A stretch of DNA of 64,000 nucleotides. It comes from Microvelia longipes. Taxonomy: Eukaryota > Arthropoda > Insecta > Hemiptera > Veliidae. Under the pieces are notes generated by a model. That model was not told the DNA's origin and did not search any database. It saw only the letters and a program-made list of their open reading frames with translations. Made by a program: the position numbers and the translations under genes. Below, in pieces: positions 35,064 to 48,169 of this stretch; positions within the stretch are counted from its first letter, which is position 1; each line of letters begins with the position of its first letter. Location of the stretch: positions 16,926,707-16,990,706 of the forward strand of contig JACMZG010001908.1 in the NCBI GenBank assembly GCA_018340805.1, written 5' to 3'.

Positions 35064-36461
35064 ATTGTAACAATCTATAAAAACATATCTATAACCAAAG
35101 ATCTTAAATAAAGGGGATGACGCTATAGGTAACTTTTCTGACCCCTGATATGAGATAAAGAAGTAGGAGTAAACTTATCATCTAATGAATATAGCTAAAA
35201 AGGCGCCGAACGCAGTTTATGTAAAAAGGATAAGTTGAGTTTGCTTCTCAATTTTTTTCTGTGCTTGTCGGAATTAAGTTAGCTTAGTTACTTGTTAAGT
35301 CAATATAAATGAAACAGTTAAAAAAAGAAAATTATATTTTACTAACCTTCTTAATAAGAAAAATAATAGACCATCGGGAGGTATGTTTACCTCTAAATTT
35401 AGGACCTGTGCAGTTAAATGCAATAATTGTAAGTTGGTTTTTGACATTTTGTTTTTCTATATGTTTTTATCCTCAGAGGGTCACTATGTTATACGGGAAA
35501 TCGACTTTGCGTGTCATCTCCAATATCAAAGATCCTTGCTTATAACTAATGAAATTTACAAGTCACAAAGGCAACAACCTTTGCCCATTGTTTTCGCGTG
35601 ATCTGAATCTGTTGATGCCTCATTAGCAAAACACATTTGCTTGCTACTGTTTGATGCTAGTTTACTAAACTAAACTAAACTCTTGTATTATTTTATAAGG
35701 TATAATTAAAGACTCATTTTATCTAATTATAATCAGTTATAATTACACAAAATTGCAGTATCAAGACTAGAATTACATTTGGAAACTAATCAAACTACAC
35801 TCTATTTGCGTTCTTGCTCATGGGTTTAAGAATGTTATTAAATTGTTATCTTTTTAAATACAATACAATTAAAGTTAAAATTATAATAATTAAACTATTT
35901 ATCAAAAGAAATACGTAGGTAAGATTATAATATTAACCTTTACTTTATACATATTATTGAATATATTACATACCAAATACATTATTATATGCAAATAGAT
36001 ATAGTCAGGTGACTATTTTAGAGATCTGTAGGTATTATTAAATGGAATAATATCTACTAAAGAGATCTGTAGATCTATATAGGCACTATAAAATGGAATA
36101 ATATTTACTGAAAAGTATAATAAATTTAGTCTCCATGGTAAAAGAAAGGATAGGCTATAAAATTTACCTTAAGAGGCGAAGCTGAGGCAGGTTTGTAACT
36201 AATGAGACGAAACCGAGTACAATATTTATGGCAAACAATATTTTATCTATTTGTGGTGGAATTTTAACTTTGTGAAACCACGAAAATATGTTTAGAAAAC
36301 GTAACTTAAATAAATGTCAGTCATTATTTAATATTAAGTTTATAGCAATGCCAATAATATTATTTTTTTTTAATTTTCTAAAACACAATAAATATCTCAT
36401 ATGGATAATTTTAAATCGTTTTTTAACTATGAACGAACTATACTAGTTGTAACGAGGTTAC

Positions 36462-36593
36462 ACTACTTATTATTCAAATTGTCAAAATACAAAATGAAAC
36501 TACTTATTATTCAAATTGTCAAAATACAAAATGAAACTACTTATTATTATTCAAATTGTCAAAACACAAAATAAAACTACTTATTATTCAAAT
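36462..36593. repeat. minisatellite, 37-bp unit, 3-4 copies
   Basis: Units of CTACTTATTATTCAAATTG + TCAAAATACAAAATGAAA. One copy has an extra TAT. Confidence 0.85.
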
Positions 36594-37159
36594 CTAACTG
36601 AAACAGTCAAGAAAATATAATTTCCTGCCTAAGGAGTTTAAGCGTTATCTCACGAATTTAAAATATAAATTAATCGCCATATTGAAGCTTTAGTTTAACT
36701 GTTTATTTTTGACAAATTCAAAAAATGTCACTTTTTTGCAATAAAAATAGTAAAGTAACTGCTTTAAAATTTTCCTGGCGTAAGTACATAAAATTGTTAC
36801 CAATAAAACAAAGAAGCTAAGTGGCTTGTAACAACTTTATTAAATTTCAATTAAAAATGAAAAAATAATATGATGGACTGAGGAGTTTAAACGTGTAAAG
36901 AAAGTATAAAGTTTATTTATATACATCAAAGAATTTATTGAAAGCTCTGCAAAGAAATATTAATTAACATTAAGAACTTAGTCCAGTCTGTCTCTGTGCT
37001 TGTTTCTTCAGTCGTCCGAGATCTGAATTACGAGTTTGGTACCTGCAGGATAGCTCCAGTCTGCTTACAAGTTCTTATAGCTTCTTACTTTTCTTTATGG
37101 TGCCTTTCTATAATTGGATACTGAATATACATTGAGTTAAGTTGTATTTTTACTTTTTC

Positions 37160-37460
37160 TTATTTATACCATATAGGTATATAAAAAGTATTGTGTTAGC
37201 GAAAAATTCAAAGCCGGGATTTCACCTAAATTATCCGTAAGAGGTGTTTTAAGACCTCCTAAGTGGTTTTTACAAAGTTGACTGTATTTTGCGTGTGCGT
37301 GCGTCCTCTTATCATCGTATAGCTCCCAGTGTATTTATGCTATAGAGTTGAAATTTGGTACATAAATAAATCCGTAGTTAATAATTCGACGCCATTAACT
37401 TGCAATAATGACTCAACAATAAACTTCAAGAAATTTATTAAACGCGGAGACGTTAGTCGT
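37160..37460 (+). repeat. dispersed repeat family E, copy
   Basis: AAAGCCGGGATTTCACCTAA, GTTTTAAGACCTCCTAAGTG and GTATAGCTCCCAGTGTATTT follow the same order as at 34.4 kb. Confidence 0.5.
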
Positions 37461-37674
37461 TTGGATTAAGATTTGGTACGGAAGTTTAGGAATGCGTTGA
37501 AGTCATCTTGTATTTTTTTGCAAATTTTCAAAAGAAAAACAAGAGGGATAAGGTTTTTCTGAAAGAGGGGAACTCAATGACGCATATAGGTTGTTTAGAT
37601 AACAGAAGTGGAAGTGAGTTGGTAGGAACGATTCCACTTGTTTTTCTGATCCAAAATTATATATTTTCACTATA

Positions 37675-37782
37675 TATATTATATATATAATATATATATA
37701 TATATATTATATATAATTATATAATATAATATATATATATATATTATATATATATATATAGTGTGTGTGTGTATATATATAA
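37675..37782. repeat. (TA)n/(GT)n microsatellite
   Basis: Interrupted TA repeat with a short GT run near 37761. Confidence 0.95.
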
Positions 37783-37799
37783 AGATTTTTTTGTCTTTG

Positions 37800-40700
37800 A
37801 TGGCAAAGAAACTTTGTACAAAAATAATAAAGTAAAGGTTACCATTCTTTATGAAATTTGTATGACGTCATTAACCCACTGTAATGATTCAGCAAATAAT
37901 TATCTTAATATGCCAATTTCAAATACTATATATTAATTTGACAAAGTGATACAAGGGAAAAACAATGCGGCAAAGGGGCTGTGAGGGTCGCGAAGTGTCC
38001 TAAACGCGAGACGGCCATAAGCGAGAGGGAGTTTTTGCGTACTTACTTCTTATAATGAAAATATAAACAAATTAAATTAAAATCTAGTATTTTTAATAAC
38101 TTTCCGACAAATTTGGACACGTACATTTACTAAAACGAAAGTATGTCACTAATTTTACTCTTCACAAAAAAATACAATCCTCTCCGGTTCAACTCTATGT
38201 TACGACTTTCACAGTAACTATTCATACATGGTAAGAAAAAAATTAGGGTTCGAATCCATAGCCTCAGTATTGTAATGAAATACGTTCTGCTACTCTGAAA
38301 TGAGTTTCTTTGCATCGATAAGAATTATGTGAACTAAACTTCTTCACAAAACACAACGAAAAGTAATAAAATTCGTTGTTGGTTATTTTAAAAAGGTTTC
38401 TTTTAATTTTAGTTTTTTAATATGTCTTTTCAAAGTAGTTAAAAACCAGAATGGTCATAAAATGTAAGAAAATATGTTTTTAAGAAATGAGTATTAGGGG
38501 AGTAAGAAGACGCATACGTGGCCTCGCTGGACGCTAGGTCGTTATTATTTATGACGCGGTAAATTTTTTGTATTGGTTTCAAAGGATGAGATTTACTCAT
38601 AAAATGTCCAAACGTTGTAAAACTGTTCTAAAACCATTAGAGCAGTCTGGTAGAGGCGATTACGGGGTTAGGGAATATTTAAGTACAGACAATTTAAGCT
38701 AAGTAAATGTCTTTAGATGGTGCTGAGAATCGAGCGAATTTGATTTTGTGGAGGCTGATTAGAATATGAAAAAAAACATTATTGAGTGCGCTGATGACGG
38801 CTATGTTTCGTTAGCTTTTTAGTAAAGGAGACGTGTCTAGTTTGTTAAGAATTTTTTATATTTGTTTGAACCAATTTTCGATGAAAAATACTCTACTTTT
38901 GATTTTGTGTTTTACATCTGCCAAAATTATTTAATATAATCTTAAGTGAATCTATGCCCATCCCATGGATGAGTGTAGATTCATAGTAGATTTATTGTAA
39001 TTTTAGTAGATTCATTAAACTCAAGGTTGAGCTAATTTCTTGGCACACAAACGTACATACAACTTATCATGGGTGAGATATATTTGTTAATGACTGTATA
39101 ACATTATATAAAATATAATGTTGTTACAATTTAGTCATATGTTTGTCAGAGGATATAAAAGGTGTTCGATAAAGTGCAAAAAAGGTACAAGAACAAGAAA
39201 CGTTGTACAAAAAACCACCTTTAAATGACATGATGTAACCTATAAATAGAAAATGAGCAATATAGAAACCTAATATAGAAGGAACATTACCATAACAGAG
39301 TTAGACTAAAGACCAGTTAAACCGCGTTCCTAAAGTTATTCTTCTGTTGTTTTAAAATTATAAAACCTATTTTTTTTTATAAAAGTTTAGCTTAAATAAG
39401 ATTTAATATGTTTCAATAGAATGATTGCATTAAATTAACCTGATGAAATGGGCTAAAACGTGCCAAAAATAAATAATTACACTACATATAAACGAAGAAT
39501 TAAACAAATCTAAATAAAGATTTATTATTCCCTTTGATGAGATTTATTAGTATTTTATTATATTTTGTCCGTATTTACATTCAAAATAAGATTTCAACTC
39601 CTACATTGTGATATATTTTGACTTATTTGTATATATTATTCAGCAAGGAAAGGTTCGAATCTGTTCCTATTTGGATCATACCCAAGCAAAACTTAATTGT
39701 AGATGATAAAATCATTTTTACGGTACAATAATTCACATTAATGGATATTAAATTAATAGTATTATAAAGTAGAACATTACATTTAAAATACGAACAAAAT
39801 TACGCATGTAATCATGTGAAGTAATCTTGAAAAGAATACACTCTTTAAATCCAAGATGATGAAGCTATATTTATAAACATCAATATAATTGTGCGAGAGA
39901 CACCTAGAAAGATTATTTAGCCCCCCCCCCTCTTTGTAACCCCAGAATATAACATAATATTCTTTGCCAAATGTGTTGTAAATAACTAAAGAAAACTAAA
40001 ATGATTTAAGTTGCTGTTATAATAGCTCATTAAAATTTTATGATTCCTTTTAACCGACGTCTCATATTTTTATTTACTTTTAAGAAATTCGCACGAACAC
40101 AATTGACAGACTTTTTAAGTAGTTTCTTTAACTGTGAAGCCGAGAATTTAAAACGAGAGAGTGTTATGGTGCGTTCCAGGCTCAATTTTACGACGTCTGG
40201 TCGTATTGAGGCGAGTACTATACACATCGACTGGGGAAGAGATTTTTACTATCGGGGGAACTCAGACGGATCCAGCTATAAAACCAGCTTCGTCACGCCG
40301 GTATAAAAACGGCTACCCCTATAGTTGGACTCAATTTTACTGCTTTACGTTTCGTCAAAGCACGAAACTCTGGATTAAGTAGTCGAGAACGCTTCACTTG
40401 GTTTTAAACTTAGTCCTAATATCACTTAAAAACTATCGTAAAAATGTTTTTTTTTTCGGCCTACAAATTTTTATTCTTTCCATTTTATGAAAACGAGAAG
40501 AAGCGGCAATAAAAAGATTTTTATTATATTTTATTGCACGGTGACAGATTTTATAGCCTAGGGAATCAAGACTGAATGACGGGATGATTATGAATCGTTT
40601 AAGATGTTTAAGTGCTGAAATAACAAGGAGCACTTACAACTCAGGATTTATTTATCAGACCCCACGTGTAGCCTCGCTTTTCATGCAAACCATGATTCGG

Positions 40701-41200
40701 AAGAACTTTTGTTACGACATTTTAGTATGAACAAAACACACTTCAAATATTATTTGCTGTTTCGTTTCTTTATTCTTCCAGTAACGGTTGTATTATGTGA
40801 AGTCGTTAAAAGTAAGAAACGTAGCTTTTTCATAGTGTGTTGTACGGTTATATTAATTTGGTCAAAATAAGTTTGGAACATCAATTTCTTCTTTAACTTG
40901 TTATTATACATTAAAATGGCCATCCGCTGGATATTTGTTTTAAGTGATTTATAAATGTTACAGGTTTAGAATCACATTATTTTAAAGGATAATTATGTTT
41001 ATTATTTCTTAAAGAGAGAGGCAATCGAAATAAAACATAATTATCGCAATCTTTCTCAACACAACCCCCTCTGAAACCTTGCCTACATTTCTGATGCAAC
41101 TTTATCTTCATTTTCGATCAACTCTAAGAATTTTAAGTTAATTAGTCTTGCCTCGAAGTCTTATTATGCAATATAATGTTGCAAACTGTTTCGGTGTTTA
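37800..41200. other. AT-rich intergenic DNA with one GC-richer patch
   Basis: Positions 40155-40345 are richer in G+C and carry two overlapping ORFs in different frames, neither resembling a known family. They are more likely an old repeat than an exon. A lone B-box-like GGGTTCGAATCC occurs at 38246. Confidence 0.4.
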
Positions 41201-41389
41201 ATCATCCGGTACTACATCTGTTCGCTACGTCCATCTTCATCATTGCCGACTCTCTTTGCTTGTCCTCAGAATGTCATGTCATGTTTACCGAAAATTTGAG
41301 TAATATTACTTCAGTCTAGGGTTGCCTAATGTCTAGAGCGTCAAAAGTTAAGATTAATTACTACAATCATCACTCAATTTTCACTCAAT

Positions 41390-41545
41390 AATTCAATTGA
41401 GTTGAAAATTGTACAAGTATATACCTTTACGAAATAAATAAATACAGTTAAATACGATAAGTGGATAAGTGTGGATGAGTGTAGCGAATTCGATGTGATG
41501 AGAAAAAGTTCCGAGGTACCGTGGACCCGATTTTTTACTTGTTCT
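41390..41545 (+). mobile_element. retroposon fragment of the 5S-like family
   Basis: It shares the leading module (GAGTTGAAAATTGTACAAG) and the tail module (GATGAGTGTAGCGAATTC, GTTCCGAGGTACCGTGGACC) with the copy at 26.7 kb. The 5S-like segment is deleted. A (TA)n tract follows at once. Confidence 0.45.
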
Positions 41546-41554
41546 TTATGTTAT

Positions 41555-41628
<74 letters not shown>

Positions 41629-41636
41629 GTATATAT
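41555..41636. repeat. (TA)n microsatellite
   Basis: Follows the retroposon tail fragment that ends at 41545. Confidence 0.95.
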
Positions 41637-42419
41637 TTGAAGTTAATTTTCAAATTTGAAAGTTAAAGCCATATAAATTTTAAAATCAATTTTTATTGGT
41701 AATACGCCCCGGAACCTAAAATAATTTCTTTGTTTGCATAATGAAACAATGCTATTAGTCACTTCTAGCTCATAACAAACTAATAAGAGAATCTGATTTT
41801 TTGCTTTTGTTTTGTCATGAGCCCATACTTATGACAAAATCTCGGTTTTGAATATTTAGGTTTAACACAATACTTTTCCTTAATACCTACTATAGTTAGT
41901 GGGGAGAAGTAAAAATACCATTAAAGACCAGTTAATGAAAATATTCACTGAATTAATATTTCGCAGGAAACATTATGTTTTTAATCTAATAGAGAAGAAA
42001 AAATATTCTTAATTTTTTGGTTACTGTACTTGAAGTGCATGTAACGAAGATATTAATTTGTTAAAAAAATAAAACTGTATTTAAGGTCTAGATGCTACTA
42101 TACTAGTATTACTTGCAATTAAAAGCTCAAACACGTATGTCGTACATGCTTGACTTCATTCATGACTTTATCTTTAATTGATATTGTTAAATTGTTTTGT
42201 CTTTTGTTTTTCTAATGAGGTGTTCTTCTTATTCTTCTTATTCTTGTTTGGTGCGACAATGTCAATGTAATGGAACATTAATTAAAAGATTGGTTTTTAA
42301 AAACGATTTTGCCGCAGAGGTTTATGCACAACCCAGTAACGAATATCCTTTGCATGGAATGACTGATTTTTTTGCTCAACAATCAATTTATTTAATAATT
42401 TATTAGCTACTTCTAATAA

Positions 42420-42485
<66 letters not shown>

Positions 42486-42492
42486 TATATAC
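42420..42492. repeat. (TA)n microsatellite
   Basis: Nearly pure TA tract. Confidence 0.95.
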
Positions 42493-42518
42493 ACATATCA
42501 GTAACCCAATTGTTAGTA

Positions 42519-42520
<2 letters not shown>

Positions 42521-42558
<38 letters not shown>
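42521..42558. repeat. poly-T run of about 38
   Basis: Uninterrupted T tract, the longest homopolymer in the window. It may be the poly-A tail of a minus-strand retroposon or a slippage product. Confidence 0.9.
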
Positions 42559-42561
<3 letters not shown>

Positions 42562-42718
42562 GAAATGCTTGTTTTTTTACATACGCAATACAAACTATTC
42601 TCAGCCTTCTTGAATTATTACTCTTTTTGCAATATGTTTTACTGTTATGTTATACTCTAATCGTTTCCTTTAAAAAATATAGAAAAAATACTAACAAGTA
42701 ATTACTGTAACTGATATT

Positions 42719-42723
<5 letters not shown>

Positions 42724-42761
<38 letters not shown>

Positions 42762-42768
42762 TATATAT
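42724..42768. repeat. (TA)n microsatellite
   Basis: TA tract of about 45 bp. Confidence 0.95.
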
Positions 42769-43458
42769 TTCTTTGCCGACCTCTGTTTTATTTTAATTAT
42801 AAATTGAGTTAAAAAAATTTCCTTCTTTTATTATTAATTAGTTTTGGAGTCAAAATAGTCACTATTAGCCGATACTAATGAAATAATAAATTTATTTAAT
42901 GGAATATTACAAATAAAATGAGAGTGAAACATAAATACCTATTTTATTAATCGCAAATATTAAATGCATGAATTACTTAAAATGCACTTATTGCTTAAAG
43001 TTTGTTTTTTAATTGTGGTAGTACGTAATTGAGCACTTTATTGGACCGTTTTTAGGATGAGAAGCCAATCATTATTGTTATAGGAGGTTATTTAGTACTT
43101 TTCACCTCCGAGGACAATAACGAATGTAAAAAAAAACTTCTAGGACGTTAAACTAATTCATATACTGTCGCCATTACTGTAATATAGCGTGTTCAAAAAA
43201 TCAATCTGTGTAAAACCTTCATGAGGTTTCTTTAAAAACGTTTATTTTGTTTCTGTTTTTGTTCGTAGACTATTTTTTTCGTTTTTAAAAGGTGTTCAAA
43301 TTGACAATTTTTGTGTGTTTATTTGTAAAGCTTTCACATTTTTGAGTAAAAGTGTGAAGCTATGGATGAATTCAATGACGACGATAATATGGAGTTAATT
43401 GGACTTTTTTTTTAATTAGGTATAAATAGCAAAGTTTATTTAATGAGTGCTACCTCAA

Positions 43459-43597
43459 AAAAATAGTGTATGCCATCCGGCTGAGAATGTCTTTATGTCT
43501 TGGCAATTTTTTCCCGACTCGCTTCGCTCGTCGGTAAATCTAATTGCCGTGACATAAAGACACACTTCTCAGCCTTATGCCATAAATAACTATTTTT
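43459..43597. mobile_element. foldback element with the GAGCGAAGCGAG motif in its loop
   Basis: Left arm AAATAGTGTATGCCATCCGG + CTGAGAATGTCTTTATG and the right arm (43541-43597) are imperfect reverse complements. The loop reads GACTCGCTTCGCTCGTCGG, the same motif as in the 5S-like retroposon tails. Confidence 0.7.
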
Positions 43598-43655
43598 TAT
43601 TTTACACCCCAGGAATGTCAAAGATTGAACAAATATATTTATATTATTATAATAA

Positions 43656-43694
43656 TTTATTATACATCCGCCTCTGTGGCGGATGTATAATAAA
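43656..43694. repeat. perfect hairpin, 17-bp stem, next to SINE copy 1
   Basis: Arms TTTATTATACATCCGCC and its complement flank the loop TCTGT. It lies 25 bp before the SINE head. Confidence 0.85.
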
Positions 43695-43718
43695 CATATG
43701 TATAATAAACATATGTAT

Positions 43719-43962
43719 GGGCCTAGGTCGTTAAGGCGTTAGTCTTTACACTGGCCTTTGACACCCACGGAGGTCTGGGGTTCGCATCCCAGGTTACACT
43801 CTCAGTTTATAGAAGATTATTGTTTAGATAAATTATCGCCAACTTTAGAATTCACTTTGAGCGTAACGGTTGCTACTAACACCCGAGGTGGTTCCCACAG
43901 GGGTCATCCCTGATAAGCCGCGAGGCTCTAAACGGTCAATATTATTATTATTATTATTATTT
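43719..43962 (+). mobile_element. tRNA-derived SINE, copy 1 (fullest)
   Basis: It has a tRNA-like head with an A-box-like segment near 43723 and a clear pol III B box GGTTCGCATCC (43779-43789). A non-tRNA body of about 150 bp contains ATCGCCAACTTTAGAATTCA and GGTTCCCACAGGGGTCATCC. The tail is (ATT)n at 43939-43962. This copy, those at 47.9 and 55.4 kb and a 3' fragment at 63.9 kb share the body, which defines a family. Confidence 0.8.
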
Positions 43963-43999
43963 ATCAAATGAATGTTAAAAAACAAACCTGGTTTGTTTT

Positions 44000-46900
44000 T
44001 GGGGATGACCAGATTCTTGCTGGTTTAAATAAAAAACGTGTGTAATTCTATGTATTGTAAATGATTTAGTATTTTATCTTACTAAACAGTTCATTTATTT
44101 ATTTATTCATGTATTGATGACATAAAAATAAATACTTACCTTTTTGATTTTTAATTTATATTATAAGAAGAACAATACAAAGTTTGAGTTTATTAAAATT
44201 ATTTCTGAGCTGTGTGACTTTATTTTATACATTTAAATCAATTTTTGCATTTCTTCACATTTTGCACTTGATTGAAATAATAAAATTGTTTTTACTACTT
44301 CAAAGGGAAACAGAATTGATTATAAGTGAAAAAGAAATAAAAAATGAACATTTTTATGATATGGTGGATTTATTTTTTATTTTTTATTAAAATCCGGTAG
44401 TAAAAATTGTACCCATAGGTCAGCCACTATATAAGAATATTTCAGCAAGCTCTAAAGAAATAACTATAAAGCTACAACTTAACTAAAAAAATTATGCATC
44501 AAATTCACCTTTTTTTACTGTATTTGATGACAATTTTAAAGTGACTGGATTTTATTTAAAATTTTTTATTGTGTTTTTACTGCTTGCGAAGGAATACTAC
44601 TTTTCTTCGACAAACACTGCAAATGTCGCAAAATAAGGAGAAAATCAGAATCAATTGAATGCTAAAGACGTATAAAGTTTAGGATCTCATCTGGCATTTA
44701 TCCCGGGAGACTGTTGGCGATAAAACCTTGCTTTTACGACACAATCCCTCTTTAAACCAATACAACTCAGATTCTTTTTAACGCACGTTTTTTCTGTCGA
44801 GCATTATTTGTGTTCTATACCTTGCTTTTCGTTTTATTATTATTTTTTTTAAAAAAGTAGAAAAAATGTCATTTTATAAATTAGATTTTTACTCAATCTT
44901 GTTTAAGTATGTTCAGTTTGATGTAAGAAATAAAATAGAAAAGTGTTATAGATGAAACCTAAATGTAACTAACTAACAAGATAGAAAAATAGTATATTAT
45001 GATTTTTTCTCAGGTATAATGAGTTAATTGAATTTTTCTAGGATTATTAATTTTATATTTTTTTAAATAAAACTAATTTTAACGTTCAGCTGTACTAATT
45101 TTTGAAGTTGGTAGCACTGACTGGTGATAAGGGCTATTAGATAGCTATATGCGGGATTTAACAAAAAGTTAAAATTCATTCAAATTTGTTCTATATTTAA
45201 GGCAAAACTTAATGAATTTTAGTTAAAAGACATATTCTTAAATGCATTTCAAAAGAAATGAACTTATAAATGTAATTTTCTATTGATAAAAGCCAGTTTA
45301 AATTAAAAAGGTCATATAGTAAAAGAATAGGATGTTAAGAAAATGATTTGTGGCGGGAACTCGAAAACCTTCCTATAAGGTAGGCTATACAGGTTACCTT
45401 TGTTCAGTTGTCTATCCAGACCTATATAGTGATAATATTGTATCACACATTAAGTTTGTCAATTTTAAATTAATTTTTAAAAAGTGTGTGATTTTGTAAC
45501 AGCTTTAAAATGACTTTACAACCCATCTAGTGCATAGTAGATCTTGAGGCGGGGTTGCTGTGAAGCGGCTTACAAGATTAAATTTTACAAAATGCATGGC
45601 GATATGTCATGTAATTAACTATACGAATAATTGTAAAGCAAAAATAATACAAATCAACAGCTAACATACAAACTCTTTAGGGCTCACTAAAGTTTCGCGA
45701 AGCAGCTACAGGCCGAAGGCTTGTATTTTATTTAAGCATGTAAAAAGTTAAAAGTACCATTTTAGATTAATAAAAATCACACTAGTTTTAATTTGTAATT
45801 AATGTTTATAACCTCGTAAAATTCTCTACAAAATTATTTTACAAAAAAAACTTTTTTAACAGTTATTAAATTGCTAATTTTCTTCGATATTAGAAGAGAT
45901 GAGAGATTTTTACGGACTTGTTTTTAGTACCAAACAAAAAGTAAGAGAATAACAATAAAAATGGAAATAAAAAATGTAGCAATTAACACTTGCTAAGTAA
46001 CTTTTGAAAACCATAACACTTTTAATTTATTACTTTTTTGTGTAAAATTGTTTTAAACGTATCATTTAAAATGCCTATAAATTAGTTATTAAATTACTGT
46101 GTTTTGATTGAAATTAATAATTTATTAAACATTAATTAATCAAAAAAACAAAATTATTTAGGCGGTAGAGTGGCTCGAGCCATATTTTTGTATACAAAAC
46201 GAAGATGATTCTCGCATCGTCATAATTGTAGTTTGTGATTTTATTATTTCAAAGGCTGTGAATTATTAAATTCTTATTTTTTCCTTTTTTAACTCATTAG
46301 CACAGGACAAAAGCGTGTTACTCAAATCTATTATATCTCGGATCTATATTACTCTTATTATCGTTGTTATTACTTGGTACATATTTGTTTTATTTACTTG
46401 AGGCTGGGCGGAGTAACTTTATAAACTCACGTTTTATACATTTTTATATAAATATCTAAGAAGTACTTATAATTATTTTTCTTCTGTATTATTTTTTTAA
46501 AGTTAAAAAATGTACTATAAAGATTCCGGCAGAGGATTTTTTAATGTTGAATTATCAACTGTATCTTTTTATATTCATTTATTTTTAAGAGTATTTCCGT
46601 CAAGCAACTCAACGTTTTTCGTAAAAAGATTTCTGTAACAAATTTTATAAACATAACTTGTATTACATCTTATCTTTACTTACTATTTAAGATGTGTAAT
46701 GCCAATTATGTTTAAGGAATGTCATTGCGTTATAGCAACATTGTTGACATAAATGCTTTTCATGTATTTTTACGGAAATCAGCATGATTTGGCATAATTA
46801 TTAATAAATAATATGTGAAGCAATAATGCTAACTAATTTTCTTGTTAAAGAAAAAATCTATAAAAATGTTTTTTCAATTATTTATATGTAAATTAATAAG

Positions 46901-47440
46901 AGTTTAAAACTGCGCTCCGCCTAGACTTCAGATATCATTCGCACAATGTACAACTCTAGGTAACTGGGGAGAATGCCAGGGTTATTAGAGGGGGGCGAGC
47001 CTAGGGGTAGGGGCAAACCGGATTATTTTGGACCAGGAATATCAGGAAGGAGATTTCATTTCAAATTTTGAATCTCAGTTCACACACATTGATCAGATCT
47101 ATGCAAAATAATAAATAGGTCGAGACGGTTTGATTCTTCAATTAAACCTGTTTTTATGGACAAAGTAATGATAAAATCACGCCTAAAAATTAAAAAAAAA
47201 ATGATTTATTTACAGATAGGACTTTCTTGTAGGAACACCAGTCTGAGTCGAACACTGATTTCTTAGAACTTATGACCTCAGACTCATAAAATAGCAAAAG
47301 AGATAATTTATTTATCTTCTCTTTGATAGGAACTTAGCTATCACAGGCAGAGAGGAAGATGGTTGATAAGAAAAATCTATTGAGTTTTAGTTCTAAATCC
47401 TCTCTCGTTCTTAATTAAAAACTGTTTTCTAATGTCATTG
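44000..47440. other. AT-rich intergenic DNA
   Basis: No gene or clear repeat. A short GGCCGAAGGC scrap at 45711-45720 echoes the hairpin at 2.7 kb. A GC-rich patch lies at 46915-47050. Confidence 0.45.
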
Positions 47441-47446
47441 ATAATT

Positions 47447-47600
47447 CATGGCCGTAGCCAGGGAGGGGCGAGAGGGGGCATCCCCCCCCCCGCTGAAAAA
47501 ATACCGTCTTTTCTAAAGAAGTAGTTTTCAGCAGAAGTCCCTTAAAGGTATTGGAAACATCGCCCCCTCTGGAATTAGTTTTGCCCCTCTACAAGATTCG
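47447..47600 (+). other. GC-rich transposon-like scrap
   Basis: It contains ATGGCCGTAGCCAGGGAGG followed by G- and C-homopolymers. That opening motif is familiar from interspersed repeats of many invertebrates. The family cannot be named from what is here. Confidence 0.25.
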
Positions 47601-47937
47601 GCTAGTTACAGTCTTGTGATTTAATAGCATAATTATGCCTACATAACAATTATATATTTTATAGCATGTTTATTAATTAATCGGAACATCCCTGTCTTCC
47701 TTTTAGGTCATTGCAAATAGTAGTTAAAATAATAATTATTTTTTTAAAGTTATCAATTATTTTTTTAGGTCTGTAGAAAATTTTAAGTCTCTAAGTCAAA
47801 TAGGGACAGAGTAATTTGGGGAAGACGAAAATCATATCGTTAGTACACCCTTAAATTAAGTAAGAAAATTAAGCCATGCTGAATTACTATGTATCATAGA
47901 TCGAATTGTAGCGAATTTTATCGACTAAAAACGCTTT

Positions 47938-48166
47938 ATAATAATAATAGTGCTTGTTTAGAGCCTTGCAGGATAACCCCTGTAGTAACCAACTTAGGTG
48001 GTAGTGGAAACCGTTACGCTCCATGTGTATTCTAAAGTTCGCGACGAATTATTTGAATTATAATCTTGTGTAAACTAACCTGGCATGCGAACCCCAGAAC
48101 TCTGCGCTGTCAAAGGTCGGTATTAATAACGACACTTTTACGAACTCGACCTCGGAGAGGCGCCTA
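47938..48166 (-). mobile_element. tRNA-derived SINE, copy 2
   Basis: Reverse-complement relative of the element at 43.7 kb. The B box GGTTCGCATGCC lies on the minus strand at 48093-48082. The body motif ACTTTAGAATACACATGGAG and the 3' end AAGGCTCTAAAC are conserved, and an (ATT)n tail sits at the low-coordinate end. Confidence 0.75.
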
Positions 48167-48169
48167 AAT

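Noticed and set aside
35309..35601. ORFs with a CAVKCNNC string, considered as a zinc-finger exon
   Set aside because: Only half a zinc-binding pattern, two overlapping frames, and AT-rich surroundings. GTATGT and GTAAGT donors nearby are expected by chance.
38240..38260. GGGTTCGAATCC, considered as a tRNA T-arm
   Set aside because: No matching A box, acceptor stem or anticodon arm could be found at the right spacing on either strand.
40040..40382. Overlapping ORFs in a GC-richer patch, considered as an exon
   Set aside because: Two different frames are open in succession, with no splice-supported model and no family resemblance. More like an old repeat.
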